Part shown: piece after piece, positions 51,753-62,628 of the stretch
How positions within the stretch are numbered: position 1 is the first letter of the stretch
How the letters are laid out: each line of letters starts with the position of its first letter
NCBI GenBank assembly: GCA_021794015.1
Contig: JAJYRQ010000002.1
Span: 1-64,000, forward strand
Direction: 5' to 3'
Length of the DNA stretch: 64,000 bases
From: Deltaproteobacteria bacterium
Lineage (GTDB): Bacteria; Desulfobacterota; Binatia; Binatales; Binataceae
Translations under genes and position numbers: made by a program
The notes under the pieces: generated by a model
The model's input: the letters and a program-made list of their open reading frames with translations, nothing else
Database searches by the model: none
What the model was told of the DNA's origin: nothing

Positions 51753-53219
51753 ATGGGTGCGACTACCCTTTTTGAGAAACTCTGGCAGGAACATGTCGTC
51801 CTGGAGCGGCCGGGGCAGCCGAGCCTGCTTTATATCGACCTTCACTTGGTCCACGAGGTGACCTCGCCGCAGGCGTTTGCCGCCCTGCGTCAGGCGCTCC
51901 GCCCGGTGCGCCGTCCCGATCGCACTTTTGCCACGCTCGACCATAACGTGCCGACCACCGAGCGCGCGGCGCCAATTGCGGATGCCGAGTCGGCGCGGCA
52001 GGTCGAGATGCTGCGGCAAAACTGCGGCGCGTTCGGGGTCAAGCTGTTCGACCTGGGGTCGCCCGAGCAGGGCATCGTCCACGTCATCGGCCCCGAGCTG
52101 GGGCTGACGCAGCCCGGGATGACAGTGGTGTGCGGCGACAGCCATACCTCGACGCACGGCGCCCTGGGAGCGCTCGGCTTCGGGATCGGAACCAGCGAGG
52201 TCGAGCACGTGCTGGCCACCCAGTGTTTGTGGCAGCACAAACCCAAGACGCTGGAGCTCAGGCTGGAGGGCGTGGCCGGTGCCGGGGTGACGGCCAAGGA
52301 CCTCATTCTCGGGGTGATCGGCAGAATCCAGGTCGACGGCGCCGTAGGATATGTCATCGAGTACCGGGGCCCGGCGATCGCGGCGCTGTCCGTCGAGGAG
52401 CGGATGACCGTCTGTAACATGAGCATCGAGGCGGGCGCCCGGGCGGGTATCGTCGCCGTCGACGAGAAGACGGTCGAGTACCTGCGGGGCAGGCCGTACG
52501 CGCCCAAGAACGCCGCTTTCGAACGGGCGGCGGCGCGCTGGCTTAGGCTGCGCAGCGACGAGGGTGCGCGGTTCGACCGCAGCCTTCAATTCGACGTGGC
52601 GACGTTTGCCCCGGTGGTAACCTGGGGAACCAACCCGGCTATGGTGGCCGAGGTGACCGCTACGGTGCCCGATCCTGCCGCTTACGCGCATCCGGCCCAG
52701 CGCCGGGCGGTCGAGCGCGCCCTGGAATACATGGCGCTTGCGCCCGGCACGCGCATCGAGGATATCCGCATCGACCGAGTCTTCATCGGTTCCTGCACCA
52801 ACTCGCGGCTGGAGGACCTCAAAGCGGCGGCTGCGGTGGTGCGCGGCCGGCGTGTGGCCAAGGGGGTGCGTGCGATGGTGGTGCCGGGCTCGCAACTGGT
52901 GAAGCGGCAGGCCGAGGAGCTGGGGCTGGACCGAATCTTCAGCGCGGCGGGATTTGAATGGCGCGAATCGGGATGCAGCATGTGCCTGGGGATGAACCCG
53001 GACATCCTGGCCTCGGGCGAGCGCTGCGCCAGCACCTCCAACCGCAACTTCGAGGGACGCCAGGGCAGGGGCGGCAGAACGCACCTGGTGAGCCCCGTGA
53101 TGGCTGCGGCGGCGGCGCTGGCCGGCCGCTTCGTTGACGTGCGCCAATGGCTTAAACCGGGCGATTGGGAGGAACTGCGTGCCGCGCCCAAGGCGCGGCC
53201 GGGCTCAGTGTTACAATGA
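51753..53219 (+). CDS. leuC: 3-isopropylmalate dehydratase large subunit LeuC
   Basis: LeuC and LeuD isomerise 2- to 3-isopropylmalate in leucine synthesis. The 488-residue large subunit carries the [4Fe-4S] ligands C348 (GSCTNSR), C408 and C411 ([11 protein letters not shown]). Other signatures are [45 protein letters not shown] and [12 protein letters not shown]. It is the longer bacterial-type LeuC. The stop overlaps leuD (ATGA), so subunits are made together. leuA and leuB are not in the window. Confidence 0.95.
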   Translation: MGATTLFEKLWQEHVVLERPGQPSLLYIDLHLVHEVTSPQAFAALRQALRPVRRPDRTFATLDHNVPTTERAAPIADAESARQVEMLRQNCGAFGVKLFDLGSPEQGIVHVIGPELGLTQPGMTVVCGDSHTSTHGALGALGFGIGTSEVEHVLATQCLWQHKPKTLELRLEGVAGAGVTAKDLILGVIGRIQVDGAVGYVIEYRGPAIAALSVEERMTVCNMSIEAGARAGIVAVDEKTVEYLRGRPYAPKNAAFERAAARWLRLRSDEGARFDRSLQFDVATFAPVVTWGTNPAMVAEVTATVPDPAAYAHPAQRRAVERALEYMALAPGTRIEDIRIDRVFIGSCTNSRLEDLKAAAAVVRGRRVAKGVRAMVVPGSQLVKRQAEELGLDRIFSAAGFEWRESGCSMCLGMNPDILASGERCASTSNRNFEGRQGRGGRTHLVSPVMAAAAALAGRFVDVRQWLKPGDWEELRAAPKARPGSVLQ

Positions 53220-53818
53220 GGCGGTTTGAGAAGTTTTCCGGAATCGTCGCGCCGCTCGACCGGGCCAACGTCGACACCGACCAGATAATTCCCAAGCAGT
53301 TTCTGAAAGCGGTCGACCGCCGAGGGCTTGCCGCCGGGCTCTTTCACGACTGGCGCTTTAAGCCGGACGGATTGGAGGTCGAGGGCTTTGTCTTAAACAG
53401 GCCGCAGTGGCGTAACGCTGCCATCCTGGTGAGTCGGGAGAACTTCGGGTGCGGCAGTTCACGCGAGCACGCGGTCTGGGCGCTCGAGGATTTCGGCTTC
53501 CGGGCGGTCATCGCGGTGTCGTTCGCCGATATTTTTCGCATCAACTGTCTCAGGAACGGACTGCTTCCGATCGTGCTCAGCCCGCAGGAGGTGCAGGCCA
53601 TTTTCGACGCGGTCGAGATCGGCGACGGGTACAGCCTGCAGGTCGATCTCGAACGGCAGACGGTGGCCGACCGGCGGGAATGGCTGGCCCGCTTCGAGAT
53701 CGATCCTTACGACAAGCGCCGGCTTCTGGAGGGACTCGACGACGTCGCGCTTACGCTTAGCGAAGAGCAGGCGATTGCCGCCTACGAGCGGAGCCATCCG
53801 CCGCCCTACCCGGGTTGA
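53216..53818 (+). CDS. leuD: 3-isopropylmalate dehydratase small subunit LeuD
   Basis: The 200-residue small (swivel) subunit of isopropylmalate isomerase. It shows [20 protein letters not shown] near 6-25, the substrate-binding [20 protein letters not shown] block and [22 protein letters not shown] 53216 overlaps the leuC stop. The first residues [13 protein letters not shown] match the family N-terminus. Confidence 0.95.
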   Translation: MRRFEKFSGIVAPLDRANVDTDQIIPKQFLKAVDRRGLAAGLFHDWRFKPDGLEVEGFVLNRPQWRNAAILVSRENFGCGSSREHAVWALEDFGFRAVIAVSFADIFRINCLRNGLLPIVLSPQEVQAIFDAVEIGDGYSLQVDLERQTVADRREWLARFEIDPYDKRRLLEGLDDVALTLSEEQAIAAYERSHPPPYPG

Positions 53819-53849
53819 GGAAGGGCCGCCGAGGGAGGCGCGCGGCGCC

Positions 53850-54926
53850 GTGGCATCGCGCTGTTCAGGCGAGGGGGACGGCAGGCGGCCGGCGGCCGCC
53901 CGGCAGTTTAGCGCCGGCGCCGAGCATGCGGGGATGCGCCTGGATGTCTTTGTTGCCGCGGCGCTGGGCTGCGACTGCTCGCGCTCGCAGGCGGCACGGC
54001 TCATCAAGGCGGGGCTGGTCGCGGTCAACGGGGCGCCGGCGCGTGCGGCCCGGCTGCTCCACGCCGCCGACCTGGTGCGAGTCGAGCCTGCGCCGCCGGT
54101 CGCGCGCGCCAGCCCCGAGACGGCTCAGAGCGTCGAGGTCGAGGTGCTGCACGCCGACCAGGCGCTGATCGTGGTGAACAAGCCGGCCGGACTGGTCGTG
54201 CATCGCGGAGCCGGCGCCGCCGGCTTCACCCTGGTCGATTGGCTGTGGGCCAGCTTTCCGGAATTTTTGGCGTGGCCGGACCCCGACGGCGTGCTACGGC
54301 CCGGTATCGTGCATCGGCTGGACAAGGGAACTTCGGGGGTCATGGTCATTGCGCGCAACCCTGGCGTCAGGCAGCGGCTGGCGCGCCAGTTCGAAGATCG
54401 CACGGTTGCCAAGACCTACCTGGCCGTGGTGCGCGGTATTGTTGGCCGGGACCGGTTCACGGTAAGCCGCGCGGTGGGCCGCCATCCGGCGACCCGCACC
54501 AAGATGTCGGTTGACGCGCCGCGGGCGCGCCCGGCGGCAAGCGATATCGTGGTGCTTCATCGGCTTGAGCCGGGGGCGCTGCGCGAGCCGGTGAGCCTGG
54601 TCAAGGTGGTCCCGCGAACGGGACGTACCCACCAGATACGCGTGCATCTGGCCTCGATCGGGCATCCTTGTCTTGGCGACGCGTTGTACGGCGGGGGCGG
54701 GCGGCGCGGCGGCTTTTTCGAGCGCCAGGCGCTGCACGCCTTTGCGCTTGAGCTGGCGCATCCGTTGACCGGGGCGCGGGTTGGTTTTGTCGCGCCGCCG
54801 CCGGCCGACTTTGTCGCATTTCTTGAGGCGTGCGGCCTGTGGGAAGGGATGGCCCGGCTTAAGCGGCAGGTGCTCGCGGCTTCAGTTCGAGGCCCCGCGG
54901 TTGACAACACCGGGGTGGTCGGTTAG
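53850..54926 (+). CDS. rluD: RluD-like 23S rRNA pseudouridine synthase
   Basis: A RluA-family pseudouridine synthase of about 358 residues. The S4-type RNA-binding domain (AGMRLDVFVAAALGCDCSRS, VAVNGAP) is followed by the catalytic fold: VVNKPAGLVVHRG, RPGIVHRLDKGTSGVMVIA with the catalytic Asp, AKTYLAVVRG and RTGRTHQIRVHLASIGHPC. RluD modifies positions in helix 69 of 23S rRNA; RluA and RluC are alternatives. GTG 53850 with GGGAGG upstream is preferred because AEHAGMRLD belongs to the fold; ATG 53934 is the alternative. It follows leuD after 31 bases. Confidence 0.88.
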   Translation: MASRCSGEGDGRRPAAARQFSAGAEHAGMRLDVFVAAALGCDCSRSQAARLIKAGLVAVNGAPARAARLLHAADLVRVEPAPPVARASPETAQSVEVEVLHADQALIVVNKPAGLVVHRGAGAAGFTLVDWLWASFPEFLAWPDPDGVLRPGIVHRLDKGTSGVMVIARNPGVRQRLARQFEDRTVAKTYLAVVRGIVGRDRFTVSRAVGRHPATRTKMSVDAPRARPAASDIVVLHRLEPGALREPVSLVKVVPRTGRTHQIRVHLASIGHPCLGDALYGGGGRRGGFFERQALHAFALELAHPLTGARVGFVAPPPADFVAFLEACGLWEGMARLKRQVLAASVRGPAVDNTGVVG

Positions 54927-55123
54927 CTTTGAAACTGGGTGGCCCGTTTCCTTCCTCGGCGCAAGACGGGGCCCGTAGTTTTCCCTTTCCAGAGACCCGC
55001 CCCAGTCAATGCCGGTAAAGCGGACGCGATAGGCGTGGGGGTCGGCAGGCAGAGGGGTTCATACGGGCGCGGCCCGGCCTGCTGAGTAACAACAAGCGAC
55101 GAGGTCAAGCGTTGAGCGGTAGT

Positions 55124-56581
<1,458 letters not shown>

Positions 56582-56659
56582 CCACGCCGGGCGCCGTCGG
56601 AGGGGGAAATCTACTGCGGCCGGCCGAGCGCCGGGCCGGACGAGGACCGGAAGAGAGTC

Positions 56660-57433
56660 ATGACCGAGATCAGCATGAAACAGTTGCTGGAGGCCGGGGT
56701 TCATTTCGGCCACCAGACCAGTCGCTGGAACCCGAAGATGAAGCCGTACATCTTCGGGGCGCGCAATGGAATCCACATCATCGATCTCCAGCAGACGGTG
56801 CGGCTGTTCCGGGAGGCGTACGAATTCGTGCGCGAGCTGGCGGCCGCGGGCGGCAACCTGCTTTTGGTTGGCACCAAGAAACAGGCGCAGGAGATCGTTC
56901 GGGAAGAGGCCGAGCGCTGCGGGATGTTCTACGTGAACAACCGCTGGCTGGGCGGAATGCTGACCAACTTCCAGACCATCCGGCAATCAGTGGAGCGGCT
57001 TAAGAAGCTGGAAGAAACCATGGCCGACCCCGAGATGCAGCGCGCGCTCACAAAAAAGGAAATGAGCGAGCACGCGCGCGAGCACGCCAAGCTCTCGATA
57101 AGCCTCGGCGGTATCAAGAATATGCGCAAACTGCCCGACGCCGTCTGGGTGATCGATACCCAAAAAGAGGAAATCGCGGTGGCCGAGGCCAACCGCCTGG
57201 CCATCCCGGTGGTTGCGCTGGTGGACACCAACTGCGACCCCGACCTGGTGGCCTACCGGATTCCGGGCAACGACGACGCCATCCGGACCATAAAGCTCTT
57301 CACCGCCGCGATGGCGGATGCGGTGCTCGAGGGCCGACAGACCGCCGAGGAGCGCCGCAAAGGTGAGGCCGACCTGGCGGCGGCGCAGGCACAAGCGGGC
57401 GCCGCCGAGGGCCAGGCGCCCGAGACCGTCTAA
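56660..57433 (+). CDS. rpsB: 30S ribosomal protein S2
   Basis: S2 of 257 residues. Signature blocks are [68 protein letters not shown] and [19 protein letters not shown] followed by [20 protein letters not shown]. The extra Ala/Gln-rich tail after residue 230 is usual for longer S2. GGAAGAG sits before the ATG. It begins the rpsB-tsf-pyrH-frr block. Confidence 0.97.
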   Translation: MTEISMKQLLEAGVHFGHQTSRWNPKMKPYIFGARNGIHIIDLQQTVRLFREAYEFVRELAAAGGNLLLVGTKKQAQEIVREEAERCGMFYVNNRWLGGMLTNFQTIRQSVERLKKLEETMADPEMQRALTKKEMSEHAREHAKLSISLGGIKNMRKLPDAVWVIDTQKEEIAVAEANRLAIPVVALVDTNCDPDLVAYRIPGNDDAIRTIKLFTAAMADAVLEGRQTAEERRKGEADLAAAQAQAGAAEGQAPETV

Positions 57434-57530
57434 CGGGCCGGCGCGCGCAGGCGGGCGCCGGTTGCCCGGGCCGGGCGCAAGCGTGGCGGCCCAAGGGCCG
57501 CACCGGGGAGAAAAAAGCGGAACAGTGACA

Positions 57531-58148
57531 ATGGAAATCAGCACAAACCTGGTAAGAGAGCTGCGCGAAAAGACCGGCGCCGGCGTCATGGACTGTAAGA
57601 AGGCGCTGGCCCAAGCCAGCGGCGACTTCGACAAGGCCGTTCACTGGCTTAGGGAAAAAGGCGTGGCACAGGTCGCCCAGCGGGCCGGGCGCGCCGTCCG
57701 GGAAGGCCTGGTTGCCTCCTACATTCACCCGGGCAGCAAGATCGGCGTCCTGATCGAGGTCAACTGCGAGTCCGACTTCGTGGCCCGCACGCCCGAGTTC
57801 CAGACGCTGGCGCGCGAGCTGGCCATGCAAGTCGCCGCCGCCAGCCCCCGCTGCGTGCGGCGCGAGGAGGTGGCGGCGGCGGTGGTCGAACAGGAACGCC
57901 AAATATACCTGGCGCAGGCCGCCGGCAAGCCGAGCGCGGTGGTCGAGCAGATTGTCAGCGGGCGTCTGGAGAAATTCTTTCGCGAGGTCTGCCTGCTGGA
58001 GCAGGGCTACATCCGCGACCCGGCGCGCACCGTCGGCGAACTGCTCGGCGAGTTTGTGGGCAAGCTCGGCGAAAGGATCGAGGTGCGCCGTTTCGCCCGT
58101 TTCCAACTGGGCGAGGCGCTCGACTCGGCCGCGCCGATCTCAGCCTGA
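57531..58148 (+). CDS. tsf: Elongation factor Ts
   Basis: EF-Ts exchanges GDP on EF-Tu. At 205 residues this is a short form, like the Thermus protein, with one core domain. The N-terminal motif [20 protein letters not shown] and the core [20 protein letters not shown] then [12 protein letters not shown] are clear. In a full-length E. coli form a second core repeat would follow; it is absent. The start is ATG 57531, and GTG 57525 is also in frame. Confidence 0.95.
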   Translation: MEISTNLVRELREKTGAGVMDCKKALAQASGDFDKAVHWLREKGVAQVAQRAGRAVREGLVASYIHPGSKIGVLIEVNCESDFVARTPEFQTLARELAMQVAAASPRCVRREEVAAAVVEQERQIYLAQAAGKPSAVVEQIVSGRLEKFFREVCLLEQGYIRDPARTVGELLGEFVGKLGERIEVRRFARFQLGEALDSAAPISA

Positions 58149-58182
58149 AAAGCCGCCAGTCGCCGGGAGCACGGGGCTTGCC

Positions 58183-58935
58183 GTGAGCGTCACCACCGAG
58201 CCGAACGAACCTCAGCCCCGTTTCCGGCGGGTGCTGCTGAAGCTGTCGGGACAGGTGCTGGCGGCCGCCGGCCAGGGCACCGGGCTCGACGCCGCGGCGC
58301 TCAACACCGTTGCCCTTGAGATCAAGGAGATTGCCGCGCTCGGCGTCCAGACCGGGGTGGTGATCGGCGGCGGCAATATCGTGCGCGGCAGCGAGTACGC
58401 GCTCGGCGGCATGGAGCGGGCGAGCGCCGACCAGATGGGGATGCTGGCCACCGTTATCAACGCGCTGGCGCTGCAAAATGCGCTCGAGCAGCTCGGCGTC
58501 CGCACCCGCGTGCTGTCGGCCATCGCCATGCATGCGGTGTGCGAGCCCTATATTCGCCGGCGCGCGGTGCGCCACCTCGAAAAGGGCCGTGTGGTGATCT
58601 TCGCGGCCGGCACCGGCAATCCCTACTTCACCACCGACACCGCGGCGGCCCTGCGCGCGATGGAGATCGGCGCCCAAGTGATCCTCAAGGCAAGCCACCA
58701 CGTGGACGGCGTCTACGACCAGGACCCGATGCTGGTGGCACAGGCCACGCGCTTCGAGCGGCTGAGCTACCTGGAGGTGCTGGACCGCGGCCTTAAGGTG
58801 ATGGATTCGACCGCCATTTCGATGTGCATGGACAACCAGTTGCCCATCATTGTTTTCAACCTGGGCAAAGCCGGTAATATAAAGAGGGCGGTGCTCGGGG
58901 AGAAAGTGGGCACCTGGGTGGGAGCCAAGGCTTAA
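58183..58935 (+). CDS. pyrH: Uridylate kinase (UMP kinase)
   Basis: A 250-residue amino-acid-kinase fold that converts UMP to UDP. It shows [31 protein letters not shown], the UMP-binding [20 protein letters not shown], and [23 protein letters not shown] 58183 is the start, with a GGGAG stretch 12-16 bases upstream. It follows tsf and precedes frr by 2 bases, as in most bacteria. Confidence 0.95.
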   Translation: MSVTTEPNEPQPRFRRVLLKLSGQVLAAAGQGTGLDAAALNTVALEIKEIAALGVQTGVVIGGGNIVRGSEYALGGMERASADQMGMLATVINALALQNALEQLGVRTRVLSAIAMHAVCEPYIRRRAVRHLEKGRVVIFAAGTGNPYFTTDTAAALRAMEIGAQVILKASHHVDGVYDQDPMLVAQATRFERLSYLEVLDRGLKVMDSTAISMCMDNQLPIIVFNLGKAGNIKRAVLGEKVGTWVGAKA

Positions 58936-58937
58936 AA

Positions 58938-59498
58938 ATGCCGGACCGCGACGTTATCGGGCGGATGCGCCGCGAGATGGAGCAGACCGTCGAAGCGTTC
59001 AGACAGGACGTCGCCCGGGTGCGCACCGGGCGCGCCTCGACCGCCCTGCTCGACCCGATCCATGTCAATTACTACGGCGCGCGCACCCCGCTTCGCCAGG
59101 TGGCCACCTTGGCGGCTCCCGAGCCTCGCCTGCTGGTGGTGACCCCCTACGACAAATCGGCCCTCCATGAGATTGAAAAGGCGATTCAAACCTCCGATTT
59201 GGGCCTGGTCCCGATCAACGACGGCAAAGTGCTGCGGATTCCGATTCCCGAGCTGACCGAGGAACGGCGCAAGGAGCTGGTCCGCCACGTCCGCAAGATC
59301 GCCGAAGAGTTTCGCGTGTCGCTGCGCAATCACCGGCGGGATGCCAACGACGCCCTGCGCGACGAGCACAAGAGCAAGCAGCTTTCCGATGACGAATGGC
59401 ATGCGGCGCAGGCTGAGGTCCAGCGGCTGACCGCCGACTATATTGCCCGGCTCGACAAGGTCCTGGCGGCTAAGGAGAAGGAGATCCTCGAGGTTTGA
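58938..59498 (+). CDS. frr: Ribosome recycling factor
   Basis: A 186-residue RRF that splits post-termination ribosomes with EF-G. Signature parts are VRTGRASTALLDPIHVNYYG, RLLVVTPYDKSALHEIEKAI, VLRIPIPELTEERRKELVRH and VSLRNHRRDANDAL. ATG 58938 lies 2 bases after pyrH. Length and motifs are standard. Confidence 0.96.
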   Translation: MPDRDVIGRMRREMEQTVEAFRQDVARVRTGRASTALLDPIHVNYYGARTPLRQVATLAAPEPRLLVVTPYDKSALHEIEKAIQTSDLGLVPINDGKVLRIPIPELTEERRKELVRHVRKIAEEFRVSLRNHRRDANDALRDEHKSKQLSDDEWHAAQAEVQRLTADYIARLDKVLAAKEKEILEV

Positions 59499-59654
59499 AT
59501 TGCTCAAGGCGTCTCAATCTCGTATGGTGTCGAGTGCCCGAACGAGCAAGGCTGTCGTGGCCTTCTCTTTGCAGCTCGCCCCGGTGACCCGGCGCGGCCT
59601 TCTGGGCCGGGCCGGCAAGGCCCTCTGCTCGCTGTGCGAGCTGGCAGGAGGATC

Positions 59655-60440
59655 GTGGCCTCAACGCTGCCGCTGAGCGAATTTCCCGAGCTTAGCGTCG
59701 ACCCGGCACGTCTGCCGCGCCACGTTGCCATCATCATGGACGGCAACGGTCGCTGGGCCCAGCGCCATGGGTTGGCCCGGCGCGAAGGCCATCGGCGCGG
59801 CAAGGATTCGGTTCGCGCGGTTATCGACGCCGCCCGCGAGATTGGTCTGCCGGTTCTCTCGCTGTTTGCCTTTTCGGCCGAAAACTGGAACCGGCCGCCG
59901 GAAGAGGTGAACTGGCTGATGGAGCTGTTTCACCGCTACCTGATGACCGAGAGCCGGCGCCTGATGAAACGAGGTATCAGGATTGTGGTGGTGGGGGACA
60001 AGGCGCGCCTGCCGGGTAGGGTTTGCCGCGTGCTTGACGAAGTGGTTGCGGCTACCGCCGGCAACCGTGCCATGACGGTCGCGCTGGCGCTCTCCTACGG
60101 CGGGCGCCAGGACTTGGTGCGGGCGGTACGGCGGATCGCCGAAGAGGTGGCCGCCGGGAGGCTCAGCGCCGAGCAGGTGGACGAGCCGATGCTTGCCAGC
60201 CTGCTTGCGACCTCGGGGCTGCCGGACCCCGACTTGCTTATCCGAACTTCCGGGGAGCAGCGCATTTCGAATTTCTTCCTCTACGAGGCGGCCTATACCG
60301 AGCTTTACTTTACCGAGACGCTGTGGCCCGACTTCCGCGAGCGCGAGTTTCTTCAGGCGCTTGCGGCCTACCAGAACCGCGAACGACGCTTTGGAGCGAT
60401 TGGCAACGGGGTCGGCCGGGGTGGCGACGGCCCGCGCTAG
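59655..60440 (+). CDS. uppS: Undecaprenyl diphosphate synthase (isoprenyl transferase)
   Basis: A 261-residue cis-prenyltransferase that makes the lipid carrier precursor for cell-wall synthesis. It has HVAIIMDGNGRWA with catalytic Asp 29, the REGHRRG loop, SLFAFSAENWNRP, SYGGRQDLV, and PDLLIRTSGEQRISNFFLY. GTG 59655 is used; an AGGAGG lies only 3 bases before it, an unusually short spacing, so GTG 59634 could also serve. The end overlaps cdsA by 20 bases. Confidence 0.93.
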   Translation: MASTLPLSEFPELSVDPARLPRHVAIIMDGNGRWAQRHGLARREGHRRGKDSVRAVIDAAREIGLPVLSLFAFSAENWNRPPEEVNWLMELFHRYLMTESRRLMKRGIRIVVVGDKARLPGRVCRVLDEVVAATAGNRAMTVALALSYGGRQDLVRAVRRIAEEVAAGRLSAEQVDEPMLASLLATSGLPDPDLLIRTSGEQRISNFFLYEAAYTELYFTETLWPDFREREFLQALAAYQNRERRFGAIGNGVGRGGDGPR

Positions 60441-61218
60441 GGTTCTGACCGCGGCGGTGGCATTGCCCCTGGCGTTGGCGCTCATCAGGCTGGCGCCGTC
60501 GCCGCTGTTCGTCGTCGTGGTGGTTGTCCTGGCGGTCTGGGCGCTGGCGGAGGTGGTGTGGATGACCGATGCCGGCCGGGCCGGCGGGGTACTGGTTTTT
60601 CTCGCCGGGACCGGCGTCTTGGGGGCGGCCTTGTGCACCTCGGTTGGCGCCTGGGCGGTCGGCTTGGCGGCGGTTGGCGTGCTTTCGGGCGAGCTTGCCT
60701 GGGTGGCAGTTGCCGGCGGCCAGCGTCTGCCGCGTGGCGTGGCGCTGGCGGCGCTGGGAGCGTTGTACGCAGGCGGTCTTTTTCCCTATTTCATTTTGCT
60801 GAGGGTGCGGCCGCAAGGGGTGGCCCTTCTAACGCTGGTTCTCGCGATCGTTGTGGCTGCGGACACCGCCGCCTATTTTTGGGGCAGCTTGAAGGGGCGG
60901 GCGAGGCTGCTCGTTCGCGTAAGCCCGAAGAAGACCGTCGAGGGTGCTGTGGCCGGCTTGATCGCGAGCGTCGCGGCCGGAATAGTGGTCGCTCCGGTGC
61001 TCGGGCTTGGGTTGCGAGCTGGGCGGGTGGCTGGCTTTTCGGCGGCACTGGGGGCCATGGCGGAGGTTGGCGACCTCGCCGGGTCAGCCTTCAAGCGTGT
61101 TTGCGGGGTTAAGGACTCGGGCTGGGTTTTTCCCGGCCACGGGGGCCTGCTCGACCGGGCGACCAGCTTGGCGTTTGCTGCGGTTTTGGCATACTATTAT
61201 AACCGCGTCTTTCTTTGA
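60421..61218 (+). CDS. cdsA: Phosphatidate cytidylyltransferase CdsA
   Basis: CdsA makes CDP-diacylglycerol from CTP and phosphatidate. The 265-residue membrane protein has about eight hydrophobic helices and the C-terminal signature SAFKRVCGVKDSG then FPGHGGLLDRATS. In the family the last part is H-G-G-x-x-D-R-x-D; here the final Asp is replaced by Thr (DRAT). Other helices and the VSPKKTVEG motif are normal. GTG 60421 starts inside the uppS 3' end. Function is likely, though the substitution deserves a check. Confidence 0.85.
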   Translation: MATARARVLTAAVALPLALALIRLAPSPLFVVVVVVLAVWALAEVVWMTDAGRAGGVLVFLAGTGVLGAALCTSVGAWAVGLAAVGVLSGELAWVAVAGGQRLPRGVALAALGALYAGGLFPYFILLRVRPQGVALLTLVLAIVVAADTAAYFWGSLKGRARLLVRVSPKKTVEGAVAGLIASVAAGIVVAPVLGLGLRAGRVAGFSAALGAMAEVGDLAGSAFKRVCGVKDSGWVFPGHGGLLDRATSLAFAAVLAYYYNRVFL

Positions 61219-61254
61219 GCGGGCGATGCGAGCGCTTGGCGCGGCCTTGACCTG

Positions 61255-62628
61255 ATGGTTCTTTCAATCGTATCGGCGGCTGTGGTGCTGGCCCTGCTTA
61301 TCGTGGTGCACGAGACGGGGCATTTCCTGATGGCCAAGCGGCTGGGCGTTCGCGTGCTGCGCTTTTCGATTGGCTACCCACCCAAGGTTGTCGGGATGCG
61401 TTGGGGCGAGACGGAGTATGCCTTGGGGGCTACGCCGTTTGGCGGGTACGTCAAGATGCTGGGCGAGGAGTGGAGCGACGGGCATCCCAGCACAGCGATT
61501 CTGTCGACCTATCTCAGGGAGCTGGCGCTCGACCTGCTCGCGAGCTGGTGTGGTAAACGCCGGCTAAAGGTGCCGCGGCGATCCCAGGTAGGCCCGGCGC
61601 TGGCGGCCCTGGCGCAGGCGTCGCTTGCGGGCGGCGACAGCGCTGCCGAGCTTAAGCGGCGCGCCGCCGACCTCATCGGGCGCGAACCAACTTCGGCCGA
61701 GACTGCCTTGCTCGAGGAAGTCGGGGCCGCCGGCTCGCTCGATGCCGCGTGCGAGCGGCTTTGCGCCGATCCGCCCGGGGCGCTGCTCGAATCGCTGAAG
61801 GCTCGAGCCTTTCCCAGCCAGAGCCTGGGCAAACGGGCGGCAATTGTGCTGGCCGGTCCGGGAGCTAATTTGCTTTTTGCACCGCTGCTGATGGCGGCGA
61901 TTTTCATCTACGGGATCCCGCGCTTGCTGCCCGTTGTCGGTCAGGTGCGCCAGGGCCTTCCTGCTGCGCTCGCTGGCGTCAAACCGGGCGACCGGGTCGC
62001 TGCGGTGGACGGCCGCGCCATTGCGAGTTGGGAGGACCTCTCCCGGCTGGTGAAGGCCAGCGACGGCCGCTCGTTGCTGCTCAGGATAGAGCGTAAGGAG
62101 GCGACCGCTAGCCGCCGGCTTGAGCTGGCGGTGCGTCCCGTGCAAGAGCGGGAGGCGGGGGCCGGGGCGGCACCGGCCTGGATAATCGGCGTTTTGCCGT
62201 CGGGCGCGGCGGCAGTGGTGCGGGTCGGTCCCGTGCAGGCGGTGCGGATGTCTGCGGTCGCCACCGCCGACACGGTTGCGATGCTGATGGTAGGGCTGGC
62301 TCACCTGGTCAGCGGCGCCGCGCCTCTTAGGCAGGCGCTTTCCGGGCCAATCATGATTGCCCGGATGGCGGGCCAGGAGGCGCAGCAGGGGATTGCGGCG
62401 CTGGCGGCTTTTACCGTGATGCTGAGTCTGGAGCTGGGAATCATCAATCTCTTTCCCGTGCCGATGCTTGACGGAGGTCATCTGCTGTTTTTTCTGCTGG
62501 AGGGGCTGCGTGGCCGACCGCTTAAGCTGCGCCATCGGGAGATTGCCATGCAGGTGGGCCTGCTGCTGCTGGCTGCCCTGATGGTTTTCGTCATCGTCAA
62601 TGACATCTCGCGCATTGTGCAGGGTTAA
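61255..62628 (+). CDS. rseP: RseP-type site-2 protease with a long insertion
   Basis: A membrane zinc metalloprotease. The active site is HETGH at 19-23 in the first helix, and NLFPVPMLDGGH in a later helix supplies the third ligand. ATPFGGYVKMLGEE follows residue 60 as usual. A PDZ domain spans about 225-320 (GQVRQGLPAALAGVKPGDRV). At 457 residues it is about 100 longer than common one-PDZ forms. The extra lies between residues 74 and 186, between GEE and the normal SLGKRAAIVLAGPGANLLF, and looks helical and charged (for example SAAELKRRAADLIGREPTSA). It starts 36 bases after cdsA; the usual dxr is absent. Confidence 0.9.
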   Translation: MVLSIVSAAVVLALLIVVHETGHFLMAKRLGVRVLRFSIGYPPKVVGMRWGETEYALGATPFGGYVKMLGEEWSDGHPSTAILSTYLRELALDLLASWCGKRRLKVPRRSQVGPALAALAQASLAGGDSAAELKRRAADLIGREPTSAETALLEEVGAAGSLDAACERLCADPPGALLESLKARAFPSQSLGKRAAIVLAGPGANLLFAPLLMAAIFIYGIPRLLPVVGQVRQGLPAALAGVKPGDRVAAVDGRAIASWEDLSRLVKASDGRSLLLRIERKEATASRRLELAVRPVQEREAGAGAAPAWIIGVLPSGAAAVVRVGPVQAVRMSAVATADTVAMLMVGLAHLVSGAAPLRQALSGPIMIARMAGQEAQQGIAALAAFTVMLSLELGIINLFPVPMLDGGHLLFFLLEGLRGRPLKLRHREIAMQVGLLLLAALMVFVIVNDISRIVQG

